A DNA stretch of 64,000 nucleotides from JANLVJ01 sp031363945 (GCA_031363945.1 JANLVJ010000013.1:1-64000); one strand, 5' to 3'. Shown: positions 28,436 to 38,052, numbered from the stretch's first letter. The notes: generated by a model from the letters alone, not told the origin. Numbers and translations are program-made.

Positions 28436-31400
28436 ATGAAAAGAATTCTATTATTTATGATTGTATGCATAGGGCTACTTTCAGGCTTTCGTTCCTACTC
28501 TCAGGAAACAAACGGAGGTTTAACAGGGAAAGTACTGGATGCTTCCGGGCAACCAATGCCAGGTGCAACTGTTGACGCAGTCCATGTTCCATCTGGAACT
28601 CATTTTGCAACTTCAGCAGGATCAGATGGTCGTTACAACCTGCCAGGAATGCGTATTGGCGGTCCTTATAAGATTACTGTTTCGGCTATAGGGATGAATG
28701 CCCTGGTTAAAGAAAATATTTCTGTAAACCTGGGATCACTTTCTTCTCTAAATTTTGTTTTATCTGATAATACGAAGCAACTAACTGAATTAGTCGTTCG
28801 GGCCACTAAAGGCGGAGCAAAAGCGAACCGTACTGGAGCTGGAACAAATATTTCAGGAAATCAAGTAAAAAACCTGCCAACAATCAGCAGGAGCTTACAG
28901 GATTTCACCCGCTTAACACCACAGGGAAGTAAAGACAACTCTTTTGCCGGAACGAACTTCAGGTACAATAACGTCACAATTGATGGAGCCGCAAATAATG
29001 ATGCAATTGGTTTCAGCCCCTCACTGGGTGGTCAGTCTGGAACATCGGGCCAGCCAGGCAGCAGTACACGGTCTACACCCGTTTCATTAGATGCCATCCA
29101 GGATATACAGGTTTATCTTGCACCTTATGATGTAAAAATTGGAAACTTCACCGGTGGTAGCGTTAACGCTGTTACTCGTAGTGGTACCAATGAGGTTTCA
29201 GGTTCTATCTACTCATTCGGACGTAATGCAGCTTTAACAGGCTCACATGATGCTGTTAATAATGTTACTTCTAAAGAACCTTCATCATTTCATGATTATA
29301 CATTCGGTGTACGGCTTGGTTTTCCGATAATAAAAGACAAATTGTTCTTCTTCAGTAATGAAGAATTCAGTCGCCGTCAGGATCCTATCTTATTAAATGC
29401 ATCTAATGATCCCAATGTAATCACTTCTCAGATTGCCCAGGTATTAACCGATACGTTAAATAAAATCGGTATCAATCCAGGATCTTATGGTGCCTATAAT
29501 ATATACTCACGGTCAAATAAATTCTTTAACCGACTAGATTGGAATATTAGCCCAAGAACGACGCTTGCGATAAGAAATAATACAATTACCTCACAGGCAA
29601 CAAATCTTGAGAGAGATGCTGCTAATTTCCGCTTCGGAAGTATTGACTATCAGCAGGTAAATAATCAGGTTTCTACTGTAGCAGAACTAAAGACCCGATT
29701 CAATAATAATTTGAGTAATAGTTTTGTAACTGGTTACTCTACTGTTCATGACTTCAGAAATCCTACTTCTGATGTTTCTTTGCCTCAAATGGAAATTGTA
29801 GGTGCCAAGCCAGGGACAACCATTTTTATTGGAACTGACCGTGAGGGTGCAATTTTTAACATGAAGCAGAAAACTTTTGAGTTTACTGATAACCTTACTT
29901 TCTATAAAGGAAAGCACACATTTACTGTTGGTACTCATAATGAACTCTATAAAATCACGTATGATTTTGTTAATTCATGGAACGGCCGTCTAGCCTACAA
30001 TAGTATTGTTGGCAAGGGGCCAACTGATCCTGCTGCTCTTGGTGGAATTGGCGCTGGTACAGGCTCACTTCTAAGTTTGCTTAACCGTGCAAGGGGTTCA
30101 TATAACTATACGAATGACGCTCGTGATTATATTATTGCAAATCCTTCTGCTCAGTTTAACGCTAATTTATACAGCGTTTATGCACAGGATGAGTATCAAA
30201 TCAGCGATCGGTTCAAAATTATTCCAGGAATTCGTTTTGATCTGGCTGATATTCCTAACAAGCAGCCTCTGAGTGGTAAAACTACAGCAACTCCTGCTGA
30301 TGCTCATTTTGGTACTACGTATAATTATACCCAGCCCCGTAATATCACCAACAAATATTTAGGTCAGGTGCAGGTATCTCCACGTTTAGGTTTTAACTAT
30401 GATGTCAATGGTGATAAATCACTGGTAGTACGGGGTGGAACTGGTTTATTTACAGGCCGTATCCCATTCGCATGGATGGGTTATGCATTTTATAACAATG
30501 GAAATACCTATGGTTTTTACGATCAGAAATATACAGGTACTACCCGTCCAAAATCTGATCCGCTTGCAGGTCATCCATCTTCTAATGGCATAGGCACTTT
30601 TATCACCCAACAGGGTGTAGATATCACCAACACTGCTTCTAAAACCCAGGTTGACATGATAGACAATAATTTTAAAATGCCAAAAGTTTGGCGCTCAAGT
30701 CTGGCAGTTGATTATAATACAGCTGATGGTTATAAACTGTCATTAGAGGGGATTTACACTAAAAACATTCATGATCTTGAATTTAGAAATGTAAATATTA
30801 AAGACAGCGCTTCCTATTATGGGTACGATACCAATCAACAGCAGCCAATCTTTGCCTCAGGTGCAGCTGGTTCAAATAATAAGAATTTTACTGCGAATTA
30901 TTTATTGAGCAACACAAGCCTTGGATACCGGTATAGCATTACTGCTCAGGTGGGTAAATCACCTGTAAATGGGGATGGCTTGAATTGGAATGTCGCCTAT
31001 ACCTTCGGCCATTCAAAAGATGTTACCAACGGGATTCGTAATTCAATGGAGTCAAACTGGCAGTTAAACCAGGCGTTGAATCCAAATAGCCCAGGTCTGG
31101 CTAATTCAAATTTTGATATACGCCACCGTATAGTAATCGTTATAGGTTACGCCGCACATTGGAATGAGCATAATACAACAAACTTTAATTTATTTTACAG
31201 TGGTCAGTCTGGATCTCCATTTAGCTATGGTTTCGTAGGTTCAACTATTGATAACAGCGGACAACAGGTATCTCTGGCATATATTCCAAAGCTTACTGAA
31301 ACAGCAAATTTCTTTACTGCTAACCCGGCTATGGCATCTGCTTTTGATCAGTATATCAGTGGTAATTCATACCTGAATTCAAGAAGAGGAAACTTTACTG

Positions 31401-31741
31401 AAAGAAATACAGGTCGTACCCCATGGAATAATCAGTTAGATCTGCGTATTTCACATGATTTCATATTAGGCGCTAAGAAGAAGAATATCATCACACTTAG
31501 TTATGATGTAATTAATCTGGCAAATCTTATTGATAATAATTTGGGTAAGGTCTTTTATGTGAACAATACCTATAATTCTACAGCTAGTATTGGTCTATCA
31601 GCCTTAAAAGGTACTGTTACAGCACCAGGAGTTGTTAATAACATTCCTCAGTATACCTGGTCTTCTCCAGCTACCCCATGGCAGGTTGATCCATTTTTAT
31701 CAAGGTGGCAGATGCAGTTTGGAGCGCGTTATTCATTCTAA
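28436..31741 (+). CDS. Stand-alone TonB-dependent receptor (Oar-like, with carboxypeptidase-type N-domain)
   Basis: 1101 residues from the ATG at 28436, which starts a clean signal peptide (MKRILLFMIVCIGLL, cleavage near SYS-QE). A carboxypeptidase-regulatory-like beta domain covers about 25-110 (GGLTGKVLDASGQPMPGATV), then the plug (about 120-250, with YAPYDVKIGNFTGG-like sequence) and a long barrel ending in FGARYSF. No susD gene follows, so this is not a PUL SusC. Oar-type proteins are abundant in Bacteroidota and their ligands are mostly unknown. Confidence 0.92.
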   Translation: MKRILLFMIVCIGLLSGFRSYSQETNGGLTGKVLDASGQPMPGATVDAVHVPSGTHFATSAGSDGRYNLPGMRIGGPYKITVSAIGMNALVKENISVNLGSLSSLNFVLSDNTKQLTELVVRATKGGAKANRTGAGTNISGNQVKNLPTISRSLQDFTRLTPQGSKDNSFAGTNFRYNNVTIDGAANNDAIGFSPSLGGQSGTSGQPGSSTRSTPVSLDAIQDIQVYLAPYDVKIGNFTGGSVNAVTRSGTNEVSGSIYSFGRNAALTGSHDAVNNVTSKEPSSFHDYTFGVRLGFPIIKDKLFFFSNEEFSRRQDPILLNASNDPNVITSQIAQVLTDTLNKIGINPGSYGAYNIYSRSNKFFNRLDWNISPRTTLAIRNNTITSQATNLERDAANFRFGSIDYQQVNNQVSTVAELKTRFNNNLSNSFVTGYSTVHDFRNPTSDVSLPQMEIVGAKPGTTIFIGTDREGAIFNMKQKTFEFTDNLTFYKGKHTFTVGTHNELYKITYDFVNSWNGRLAYNSIVGKGPTDPAALGGIGAGTGSLLSLLNRARGSYNYTNDARDYIIANPSAQFNANLYSVYAQDEYQISDRFKIIPGIRFDLADIPNKQPLSGKTTATPADAHFGTTYNYTQPRNITNKYLGQVQVSPRLGFNYDVNGDKSLVVRGGTGLFTGRIPFAWMGYAFYNNGNTYGFYDQKYTGTTRPKSDPLAGHPSSNGIGTFITQQGVDITNTASKTQVDMIDNNFKMPKVWRSSLAVDYNTADGYKLSLEGIYTKNIHDLEFRNVNIKDSASYYGYDTNQQQPIFASGAAGSNNKNFTANYLLSNTSLGYRYSITAQVGKSPVNGDGLNWNVAYTFGHSKDVTNGIRNSMESNWQLNQALNPNSPGLANSNFDIRHRIVIVIGYAAHWNEHNTTNFNLFYSGQSGSPFSYGFVGSTIDNSGQQVSLAYIPKLTETANFFTANPAMASAFDQYISGNSYLNSRRGNFTERNTGRTPWNNQLDLRISHDFILGAKKKNIITLSYDVINLANLIDNNLGKVFYVNNTYNSTASIGLSALKGTVTAPGVVNNIPQYTWSSPATPWQVDPFLSRWQMQFGARYSF

Positions 31742-31771
31742 GGCAAGATTAAAATTCATATTTATTGTAAA

Positions 31772-31807
31772 CGCAGAAAGCCGGTTCATTTTGACCGGCT
31801 TTCTGCG
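31772..31807 (+). terminator. Strong hairpin after the TonB receptor gene
   Basis: Exact 14-bp inverted repeat (31772-31785 with 31794-31807, cgcagaaagccggt core) with an eight-base loop, 31 bases after the stop. The following T run is poor, but the stem is GC-rich. Confidence 0.7.
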
Positions 31808-31874
31808 CTTAATCAATCTCGTATAACTTGCAGATTATGGGCTGCCTGTTAAACCTGTCAAGGGTTTAAATTAC

Positions 31875-32408
31875 TTAACGTGTATGGTGAAAAGGGTGTT
31901 TTATCCCATCATGGTGTGCAATTTTTGCATCGTGTCTGATTTGCTTTCTATCAGATTTAAGCTCTTTGACATCTTTTCCAGCATCTTTCAGATCACCATC
32001 TTTAATGTCTTTTACAGCATCTTTCTTATCGGCCTTATAATCTTTGATATCTGCTCCAAGTTTTTTCTCATCAGCACGGTCAATTTGCCTGTCAGCACGT
32101 TTAACGGGGTGTTTTATTCCATCAGCTTTTAGGGCAGTAACATCACCGTTGATATCAGCTCTGTCGGCTTTCATATCTGTTATTTCAGTTTGTGCACCTG
32201 TAAGATTTCCTTTTCTCACATCTTTTGCCGCTGTTGCTTTATCTTTACGATAATCACGTAAGTCATGGCGAAGATCTTTCATTGCTGGTTTCACATTAGG
32301 GTTGGGTGTTACCGGAGCCGCAGGGGTAGAAGTTACTACAGGTGAAGTCTGGGCGAAGGATGCTACTGAGAATAATAATCCAACTGTTAATAGACTTAGA
32401 TTTTTCAT
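31875..32408 (-). CDS. Exported Lys/Asp-rich protein with two 53-residue repeats
   Basis: 177 residues with a signal peptide (cleavage near SFA-QT, about residue 19), then a Pro/Thr linker and a very charged body. Two gapless repeats are visible: 49-101 (starts DLRDYRK, ends DGIKHP) and 120-172 (starts DIKDYKA, ends DGIKHP), offset 71 residues. Each has a helical KD-KD pattern, suggesting two copies of one helical hairpin. I recognise no family. The C terminus is His-rich (HPFHHTR). It is a single minus-strand gene. Confidence 0.8.
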   Translation of the reverse strand: MKNLSLLTVGLLFSVASFAQTSPVVTSTPAAPVTPNPNVKPAMKDLRHDLRDYRKDKATAAKDVRKGNLTGAQTEITDMKADRADINGDVTALKADGIKHPVKRADRQIDRADEKKLGADIKDYKADKKDAVKDIKDGDLKDAGKDVKELKSDRKQIRHDAKIAHHDGIKHPFHHTR

Positions 32409-32632
32409 TTTCTTTTTTTTTAAGTTTTATGTTTATCTCCTTTATAAATCCGCTTTTGCGAATTTTGAAGATAAGACGGCAGGTTTACCCCTACGTTTAA
32501 CTTAAAAATTTTTAATTTTTTGCATTAAACCTTTTTAACTGGAAGTGGTTTAAGCCCAAGTAATAGTAGTGTTTTTGCTACATTTATGGTTAAAGGCTAT
32601 TCCAAGATGATTATAGAATTATCTCCCGGTAA

Positions 32633-34429
32633 CTAAAGTTCTATTACTACGCGGTCACGCTTAAATATTTCTTCTTGCCGAACCAACTCTTTACTTAGCA
32701 TTCGAATTTTTTCTTCAGGGATATCTTTAACGTCGACGATAAGAAACCCGTCAAGGCAGTTTGAAAACTTAGGATCAACGTTAAAACCGATCAGCTTTGA
32801 ATTTATGGCTATGTACTGTCTAAGTAATACGGGTACTTTATTGTGATTAATTTCAATATCAGAAATCAGGTTATCAAGTGATTTGATCGTGCTGCTTTTA
32901 TTAATCAGGATATCTGAATTAAGCATATCAAATTTGATTCTGAACTTTTTCTTTGGAGTTACCAGGTCAGCGAGTTTTCTATTGAAATGATTTTTTATTA
33001 AAAAATCTACGATAAGTGAAGACGAAAATTGTGAAAAATTATTGCTGATGCTTACTGGTCCTATCAGGTAGCGGTATTCAGGATTCTTTAACAAGAAGTA
33101 AAGTATACCTTTCCAGAGCAGAAAAAGTGATAAAGGACGTGTTTGATATTCTTTAGTGATAAAAGAACGTCCAAGTTCAATCGACTCTTTCAAAATAGGG
33201 TTGAACTCTTTTTTCATTTTGAAAAGCGTACTCAGATAAAAACCCTTTGCCCCATATCCATAAAATATGTCTTTTCCTTTTCCGAGTCTGTAAGATCCTA
33301 CCAAACGATGCTCTTCCTTATCCCAGATGAACAGATGATTATAGTACAGATCAAAATGATCAAGGTCAGTTTTTTTATTCGTCCCTTCACCTACTTCTCT
33401 GAATGTAACCTCGCGTAAACGCCCGATTTCCTGAATAATCGTTGGAATGCGTCCGCTAGGGCAGACAAATACCTCATACTGCTTCTCAGCTGTTATTAAG
33501 TATTCATCACGTACACTATTTATTTCTTCCTGTAGTTTTTCAACTGCAACTCTCTCAACAATCTCTTCCTGTTTCTTGTTAATTTTGAAAATGTCTTTTA
33601 AAAAATGCCTTTTAAGCTCTATTCCTGAACCCAGGGCATAGGTTTTTGCCCGAACAAAATTTAAAAGATTAGAGCTGGTATTGAGGGCATTGTATTCTTC
33701 TGCAGATATTGGTTTACCAATACGAACCTTGATTGTATGGCCTTTTTTATTCAAAAACTCTGATGGTAATTTTGCCGTTCTCAAACTGGAATGCAAAAGG
33801 CTTAATATATTAAAGAGCAAACCATTATTACCGTGAAAATAAACTGGTAAAACCGGAACCTTTGATTTCTGAATCATTTTTCCAACTACCGGGCTCCACT
33901 GTTTATCGGTAATGCGCTGCTCTGATGTTTTAAAAGTTGAAACCTCACCTGCTGGAAAAATACCAAGAGGTATTCCATCACGTAATGTTTCCATGGCGAG
34001 CTTCATTCCACCAATACTAGATACGCTTCTTACCGTTTCAAATGGATTTACAGGTATAAAATATTCTTTTAGATTTGGAATTTTATTTAATAAAAAATTA
34101 GCCATAAGCTTGAACTCACTTCGCTGACTACAGATTACTTTAAGCAAAAGTAATCCTTCAATTCCACCAAATGGATGATTTGCAACTGCTATAAAAGCAC
34201 CATCTTTTGGAATATTTTTAAGTTCGGCCTCATCAATTTCAATTTTCACCCCAATGTGTTCAAGAATTGCATCAATAAAGGGAAGACCTTCTATATGCAT
34301 ATTGCTTGCAAATACATGATTGATTTCATTCAATTTCATTACTTCCATCAGGAAAGAAGCTAAGCCTGGCATTTTAAGTTTGTCAAGCTTAATGGCGGTT
34401 GCCAGTTCTTTCTCAGTTATAATCTCCAT
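32633..34429 (-). CDS. OlsF-like bifunctional acyltransferase (PlsC-type plus GNAT-like domain)
   Basis: 598 residues. The N-terminal half is a lysophospholipid-type acyltransferase, with ANHPFGGIEGLLL (about 81-93) as the His/acid motif and IFPAGEVS (about 158-165) as a later block. The C-terminal half (about 310-598) looks like an OlsB/GNAT acyltransferase, with LGRSFITKEYQTRPLSLFLLWKG. This two-domain order matches OlsF, which makes ornithine lipids from ornithine by N- then O-acylation. The assignment is by domain order and not by experiment; other aminolipids (for example glycine lipids) are possible. Confidence 0.72.
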   Translation of the reverse strand: MEIITEKELATAIKLDKLKMPGLASFLMEVMKLNEINHVFASNMHIEGLPFIDAILEHIGVKIEIDEAELKNIPKDGAFIAVANHPFGGIEGLLLLKVICSQRSEFKLMANFLLNKIPNLKEYFIPVNPFETVRSVSSIGGMKLAMETLRDGIPLGIFPAGEVSTFKTSEQRITDKQWSPVVGKMIQKSKVPVLPVYFHGNNGLLFNILSLLHSSLRTAKLPSEFLNKKGHTIKVRIGKPISAEEYNALNTSSNLLNFVRAKTYALGSGIELKRHFLKDIFKINKKQEEIVERVAVEKLQEEINSVRDEYLITAEKQYEVFVCPSGRIPTIIQEIGRLREVTFREVGEGTNKKTDLDHFDLYYNHLFIWDKEEHRLVGSYRLGKGKDIFYGYGAKGFYLSTLFKMKKEFNPILKESIELGRSFITKEYQTRPLSLFLLWKGILYFLLKNPEYRYLIGPVSISNNFSQFSSSLIVDFLIKNHFNRKLADLVTPKKKFRIKFDMLNSDILINKSSTIKSLDNLISDIEINHNKVPVLLRQYIAINSKLIGFNVDPKFSNCLDGFLIVDVKDIPEEKIRMLSKELVRQEEIFKRDRVVIEL

Positions 34430-34787
34430 TTATTCAGAGGGTAGTTAATTTTATACTGCAATTTACAAAAAAAATCTTCTAAGCCTGATTAAATGACTGC
34501 ATGCATCGAGTTAACGACACTTTTAGAGATAATTTTAAATCCTGACTTAAAAAGGCTTTACCGAATCTATTCTATACTCAAACAATTATTTTGATATTTA
34601 ATGAAAAAAGTTAACGTATGTAAATTTATCCATTGAACATATTTTTCAAATCAAACTTTTTTTATCTACAACTTTAAGTTTCTTAAAATAAATTTTTAAT
34701 CAAAATCAATAGAGAGTTGTTAAAATATGAACTATATTAAACAAAAATAATAAAATATAAAATTATCTTAACTTTAATTACCTTAAG
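34430..34787. other. 358-bp divergent AT-rich region
   Basis: Lies between the divergent OlsF-like and HhH genes. It is very AT-rich, with long A/T runs, and no open frame or stable hairpin that I can support. It presumably holds both promoters. Confidence 0.4.
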
Positions 34788-35513
34788 ATGAGCTATAAAT
34801 CATATTTTAAATTTACAAGAAGAGATCTTACTGGCATTGTAACCCTGGTCCTGATCATGGGATCCTTACTTGCAGGCCCCTTATTGCTTCATTTACTTTT
34901 AAATGGTCAGAACGTCGCCTTGAATTTCACAGACATCAAAGTTGCAAGTCAGAAATCTCCTGATACAACGATTAAATTTACCAAGAATGAAAGGGCGGTT
35001 CTTGAAAGAAAGGAACCCAAATTACCAGTTAAATTTGACCCTAATATTGCAACTGCTGCAAACTGGGCCTCAAGTGGGCTCTTACCCTACAAAATTAAAA
35101 TCATTAACAATTATCTTGAAAAGGGAGGGCGCTTTTATCGGGCAACTGACCTTGAAAAGATTTATAGTTTAAATTATGCCGATTTTCTAAGGGTTGAACC
35201 TATGCTTGTTTTTGATAAGGAGAAATCCTATAAAAAATTAACTCATACTGGTTTTACCCAAAGAGGTTCATATTTCATTAATCGTGAAACAGGAGATGAA
35301 ATGTCAGGTATAAAGCCGAAAATCAGGATCAGTTTAAATAACGCAGGTTATGCAGAATTCAGGGTCCTGCGTGAACTTTCTTATGTTAATATACGCGATA
35401 TTCTAAAATACAGAGAAATGAATGGTAATTTTACTTGTCTAGTTGAACTAAAAAATATTGGCATTTTGAGTTCACAGACTTTTGCCCGGGTCAAACCCTT
35501 TCTTACATTATGA
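34788..35513 (+). CDS. Helix-hairpin-helix (ComEA-like) membrane-anchored protein
   Basis: 241 residues. One N-terminal membrane segment (about 16-37), a linker, then two HhH-type units: about 82-140 (FDPNIATAANWASSGLLPYK) and about 178-241 (ISLNNAGYAEFRVLRELSYV). The units resemble ComEA-type DNA-binding repeats in which the first contains an N-x-A core. Its role is not known; DNA binding at the membrane is inference. It overlaps apt by four bases (ATGA). Confidence 0.75.
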   Translation: MSYKSYFKFTRRDLTGIVTLVLIMGSLLAGPLLLHLLLNGQNVALNFTDIKVASQKSPDTTIKFTKNERAVLERKEPKLPVKFDPNIATAANWASSGLLPYKIKIINNYLEKGGRFYRATDLEKIYSLNYADFLRVEPMLVFDKEKSYKKLTHTGFTQRGSYFINRETGDEMSGIKPKIRISLNNAGYAEFRVLRELSYVNIRDILKYREMNGNFTCLVELKNIGILSSQTFARVKPFLTL

Positions 35514-36052
35514 ACTATCAGTTAGAGCAACAAATAATAGCCAATATCAGAGAAGTTCCTGACTTTCCTAAACCTGGTATTTCTTTTAAAGACATAACCC
35601 CTATACTTGCCCAACCCAAATTATGTGGTGAAATAGCAGCCGAATTAATTAAGCGGCTTCAGCCATATCAATTTGATGTAATAGTCGGTATAGAAAGCCG
35701 AGGGTTTTTATTCAGTATGCTTCTTGCTCAAAAACTAGCTATTCCTTTTATACCGATTCGTAAAAAAGGAAAATTACCCTGGCATACAGCTGAGCAGGAG
35801 TACCATCTTGAATATGGAAGTGAATGTATTGAGATTCATTCAGATTCCCTTAAACCTGGTTATCGTGTTTTAATTCATGATGATTTACTGGCTACCGGTG
35901 GTACTGCAGTAGCCGCATGCTGTCTGATCGAAAAACTTGGAGCACATGTTGAAGCAATGGCATTTTTGATAAGTCTTGATTTTTTGCCGGGCCGTGCCAG
36001 GCTTCTACCATATAGTTCTAATATTATTAGCCTTGTTGCTTTTAATAGTTAA
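35510..36052 (+). CDS. apt: Adenine phosphoribosyltransferase
   Basis: 180 residues. Full family pattern: IREVPDFPKPGISFKDITPI near the start, GIESRGFLF in the middle, and the PRPP loop VLIHDDLLATGGTAVAAC (about 124-141). It converts adenine plus PRPP to AMP in purine salvage. The start codon overlaps the stop of the upstream HhH gene. Confidence 0.97.
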   Translation: MNYQLEQQIIANIREVPDFPKPGISFKDITPILAQPKLCGEIAAELIKRLQPYQFDVIVGIESRGFLFSMLLAQKLAIPFIPIRKKGKLPWHTAEQEYHLEYGSECIEIHSDSLKPGYRVLIHDDLLATGGTAVAACCLIEKLGAHVEAMAFLISLDFLPGRARLLPYSSNIISLVAFNS

Positions 36053-36082
36053 ACTTTTAACAAATCTTACTTAATTATTTTT

Positions 36083-36090
36083 TACATTTG
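36083..36090 (+). promoter_or_regulatory. Probable -7 box of the rpsU promoter
   Basis: TACATTTG matches TAnnTTTG and lies 18 bases before the rpsU start codon. The -33 box is weak (an acttttaac stretch near 36053-36061), so only the -7 part is sure. Confidence 0.45.
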
Positions 36091-36108
36091 TGATCCTAAA
36101 GATTAAAT

Positions 36109-36300
36109 ATGATCGTAATAAACTTAAAAGATAACGAATCGATTGATAAGGCATTAAAGCGTTTCAAGAAGAAATTTGAAAAAACGGGTGTCCTTAGAGA
36201 ATTAAGAAGCCGCCAGGCTTTTGAAAAGAAATCTGTGAGACGCAGAAATGTTATTAAACATGCCGTTTACAAAGAGCATATGAATCAGGATCCTATCTAA
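36109..36300 (+). CDS. rpsU: 30S ribosomal protein S21
   Basis: 63 residues, opening MIVINLKDNESIDKALKRFK, with the basic tail KKSVRRRNVIKHA as in S21. It binds near the 16S rRNA anti-Shine-Dalgarno end. Bacteroidota translation often does without Shine-Dalgarno pairing, and S21 is part of that occlusion. Own promoter upstream. Confidence 0.96.
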   Translation: MIVINLKDNESIDKALKRFKKKFEKTGVLRELRSRQAFEKKSVRRRNVIKHAVYKEHMNQDPI

Positions 36301-36343
36301 GTTATTTCTTTCATTTATTTCCTAGCTCAGGCCTGAATCTTGC

Positions 36344-36499
36344 TCATATGTAATAATAAGCATTGACATCTGTTATATTTTCTACATCAAGTGATTGTTC
36401 TACCCGTGCATCAGCATGGGTTTTGCCGGTTAGAGTCTTTTTTATAATTTTATTAATTTCTGTACCATCATCGATGCCTTTCAGATTTTTGAAATAAAT
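36344..36499 (-). other. Possible decayed gene fragment between rpsU and xerC
   Basis: The minus strand is open for 51 codons, from after a TAA at 36502-36500 to a TGA at 36346-36344. It has coding-like composition (FKNLKGIDDGTEINKI, later ARVEQSLDVENITDVNAYYY) but no start codon, and further stops lie upstream. I do not recognise a family. It could be the 3' remnant of a lost gene or a chance frame. Confidence 0.3.
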
Positions 36500-36558
36500 T
36501 TAAGCATAAGCCGTTCCTTCTTGTTAAATTTATATAAAGTTTTGCCGCTTTAAGATAT

Positions 36559-37446
36559 ATGTATACAACCCGTTTTTTCAAGTATCTTGAATTTGAAAAG
36601 AGGAGTTCTTTGCATACGCAAAAAGCTTATGTAAATGATCTTTCTCAGTGCCAGTTATTCATTCACACGAATTATCCAGATACCGATATCAGTAAGGCCG
36701 ATCATTTTATGATCCGCTCATTTATCATCAACCTGCTTGAAAATGAAACCGGATCAGCAAGTATTCATAGAAAGATTTCCTGTTTGCGCAGTTTTTTCAG
36801 GTTTTGTGTAAAAGAGTCTTATATAGTGCAAAGCCCGATGAACAGGATATTACTTCCGGCAATAGCTAAAAAACTACCCGTAATCATTTCAGAAAGTAAA
36901 ATCAACGCTGTTTTAGACGATCAGGAATTTGCCGCTGGCTTTAAAGGTCTGCGCGATCACCTGATTATTGAGCTTTTATATGCTACTGGTATCAGGCTTT
37001 CTGAACTCATTGGAATAGGTGACAATGATATTGATTTTATCTCTTCTCAGGTTAAAGTAACGGGAAAGCGCAAAAAGCAGCGCCTGGTACCTTTTCATCC
37101 TTTATTATCAGATAGTATTCAACGTTATCTTTTGGTGAGAAACAGCCTGTTTGAAATTAGGTCTGTAAGTGCTCCCTTGTTGGTGACTGACAAAAATGAA
37201 AAATTATACCCTCGTCTTGTATATAGAATTGTCACGACCGCACTAGCTAAAATTACAAGTCAGGAAAAAAAGAGTCCGCATATTCTCAGGCATTCATATG
37301 CGACGAGCTTACTAAACCGGGGCGCCGACTTAAATGCTATAAAAGAATTATTGGGCCATGCCAGCCTCGCTGCAACTCAGATTTACACGCACAATTCTAT
37401 TTCTCGTCTGAAGAAAGTATATGATCAGGCCCATCCCAAAGCTTAA
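36559..37446 (+). CDS. xerC: Tyrosine recombinase XerC/XerD type
   Basis: 295 residues. The N-terminal SAM-like domain (RSSLHTQKAYVNDLSQC) is followed by the catalytic domain with ATGIRLSEL (Arg), a Lys in the KVTGKRKKQR strand, HILRHSYATSLL (His-x-x-Arg), LGHASLAATQIYTH (His and the Tyr nucleophile). Such proteins resolve chromosome dimers at dif. Size and a housekeeping setting (rpsU before, hpf after) favour the chromosomal Xer role over an integrase. XerC versus XerD is not settled. Confidence 0.9.
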   Translation: MYTTRFFKYLEFEKRSSLHTQKAYVNDLSQCQLFIHTNYPDTDISKADHFMIRSFIINLLENETGSASIHRKISCLRSFFRFCVKESYIVQSPMNRILLPAIAKKLPVIISESKINAVLDDQEFAAGFKGLRDHLIIELLYATGIRLSELIGIGDNDIDFISSQVKVTGKRKKQRLVPFHPLLSDSIQRYLLVRNSLFEIRSVSAPLLVTDKNEKLYPRLVYRIVTTALAKITSQEKKSPHILRHSYATSLLNRGADLNAIKELLGHASLAATQIYTHNSISRLKKVYDQAHPKA

Positions 37447-37458
37447 TACCAATACATT

Positions 37459-37806
37459 ATGAACATAAACATTCAGTCAATCCATTTTACTGCTGACAGT
37501 AAACTCTTAGATTTTATTCAAAAGAAGTATGATAAACTCGATTCTTATTATGATAGGATAACAAGCGGTGAAGTAATTCTAAAACTTGACAAAGCGGTTG
37601 ATGCCGCAAATAAGATTGTTGAAGTCAAGTTACATATTCCTGGAAATATATTATTTGCCAAACATCAGTGTGCCTCTTTTGAAGAGGCTGTAGACCTGAC
37701 CACAGAATCTCTGTCAAAACAGTTAAAAAAACAGAAAGAGAAGCTTAAAAATCCAAATTATAAAGAAGCAGGTGAAATTCTTGGTCTTGATTCAGATGAT
37801 TTATAA
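37459..37806 (+). CDS. hpf: Ribosome hibernation-promoting factor (short HPF/RaiA type)
   Basis: 115 residues with the HPF fold: MNINIQSIHFTADSKLLDFIQKKYDKL opening, central VEVKLHIPGNILFAKHQCASFEEAVDL, and a Lys-rich helix near the end. It binds the 30S decoding region in stationary phase and helps form inactive ribosomes. It starts 12 bases after xerC and probably shares its transcript. Confidence 0.9.
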   Translation: MNINIQSIHFTADSKLLDFIQKKYDKLDSYYDRITSGEVILKLDKAVDAANKIVEVKLHIPGNILFAKHQCASFEEAVDLTTESLSKQLKKQKEKLKNPNYKEAGEILGLDSDDL

Positions 37807-37954
37807 AAATTGTTTGACCCTACCTTAAAAAAGATATATTTTAACGTCCCTTTCAATCAGCTTGTTTGATTAATCCCGGCCGGGCTTATAGTAGTCCTGG
37901 GTTGGAATAAGGGCCTGATACCCTTTAAAGCCACATAAAAATTGTAAAATAAAT

Positions 37955-37984
37955 TTTGATGGGTTTTTATTTTTCGTACATTTG
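37955..37984 (+). promoter_or_regulatory. Promoter of the tRNA-tuf operon (Bacteroidota type)
   Basis: TTTG at 37955-37958 and TACATTTG at 37977-37984 are separated by 18 bases, matching the Bacteroidota primary-sigma consensus. Transcription should start near 37990, just ahead of a leader hairpin and the first tRNA. Confidence 0.75.
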
Positions 37985-37997
37985 CAGTCCCTCTGAA

Positions 37998-38052
37998 AAT
38001 ATGGTCTGTTGAAAGGCGTTGCAATATGCTTCAAGCCGGTAAACACCATATT
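37998..38052 (+). other. 5' leader hairpin of the tRNA-tuf transcript
   Basis: aatatggt (37998-38005) pairs exactly with accatatt (38045-38052), enclosing 39 bases. It lies within about ten bases of the predicted transcription start and 16 bases before tRNA-Thr. It may be a processing or stability element. Confidence 0.4.

Noticed and set aside
31884..32253. Plus-strand frames opposite the Lys/Asp-rich gene
   Set aside because: They are shadows of the minus-strand gene. The minus strand has the signal peptide and the repeats.
36559..37446. Integrase of a mobile element
   Set aside because: Size and housekeeping neighbours (rpsU, hpf, tRNA-tuf) point to a chromosomal Xer recombinase. No attachment-site repeats or phage genes were seen around it.
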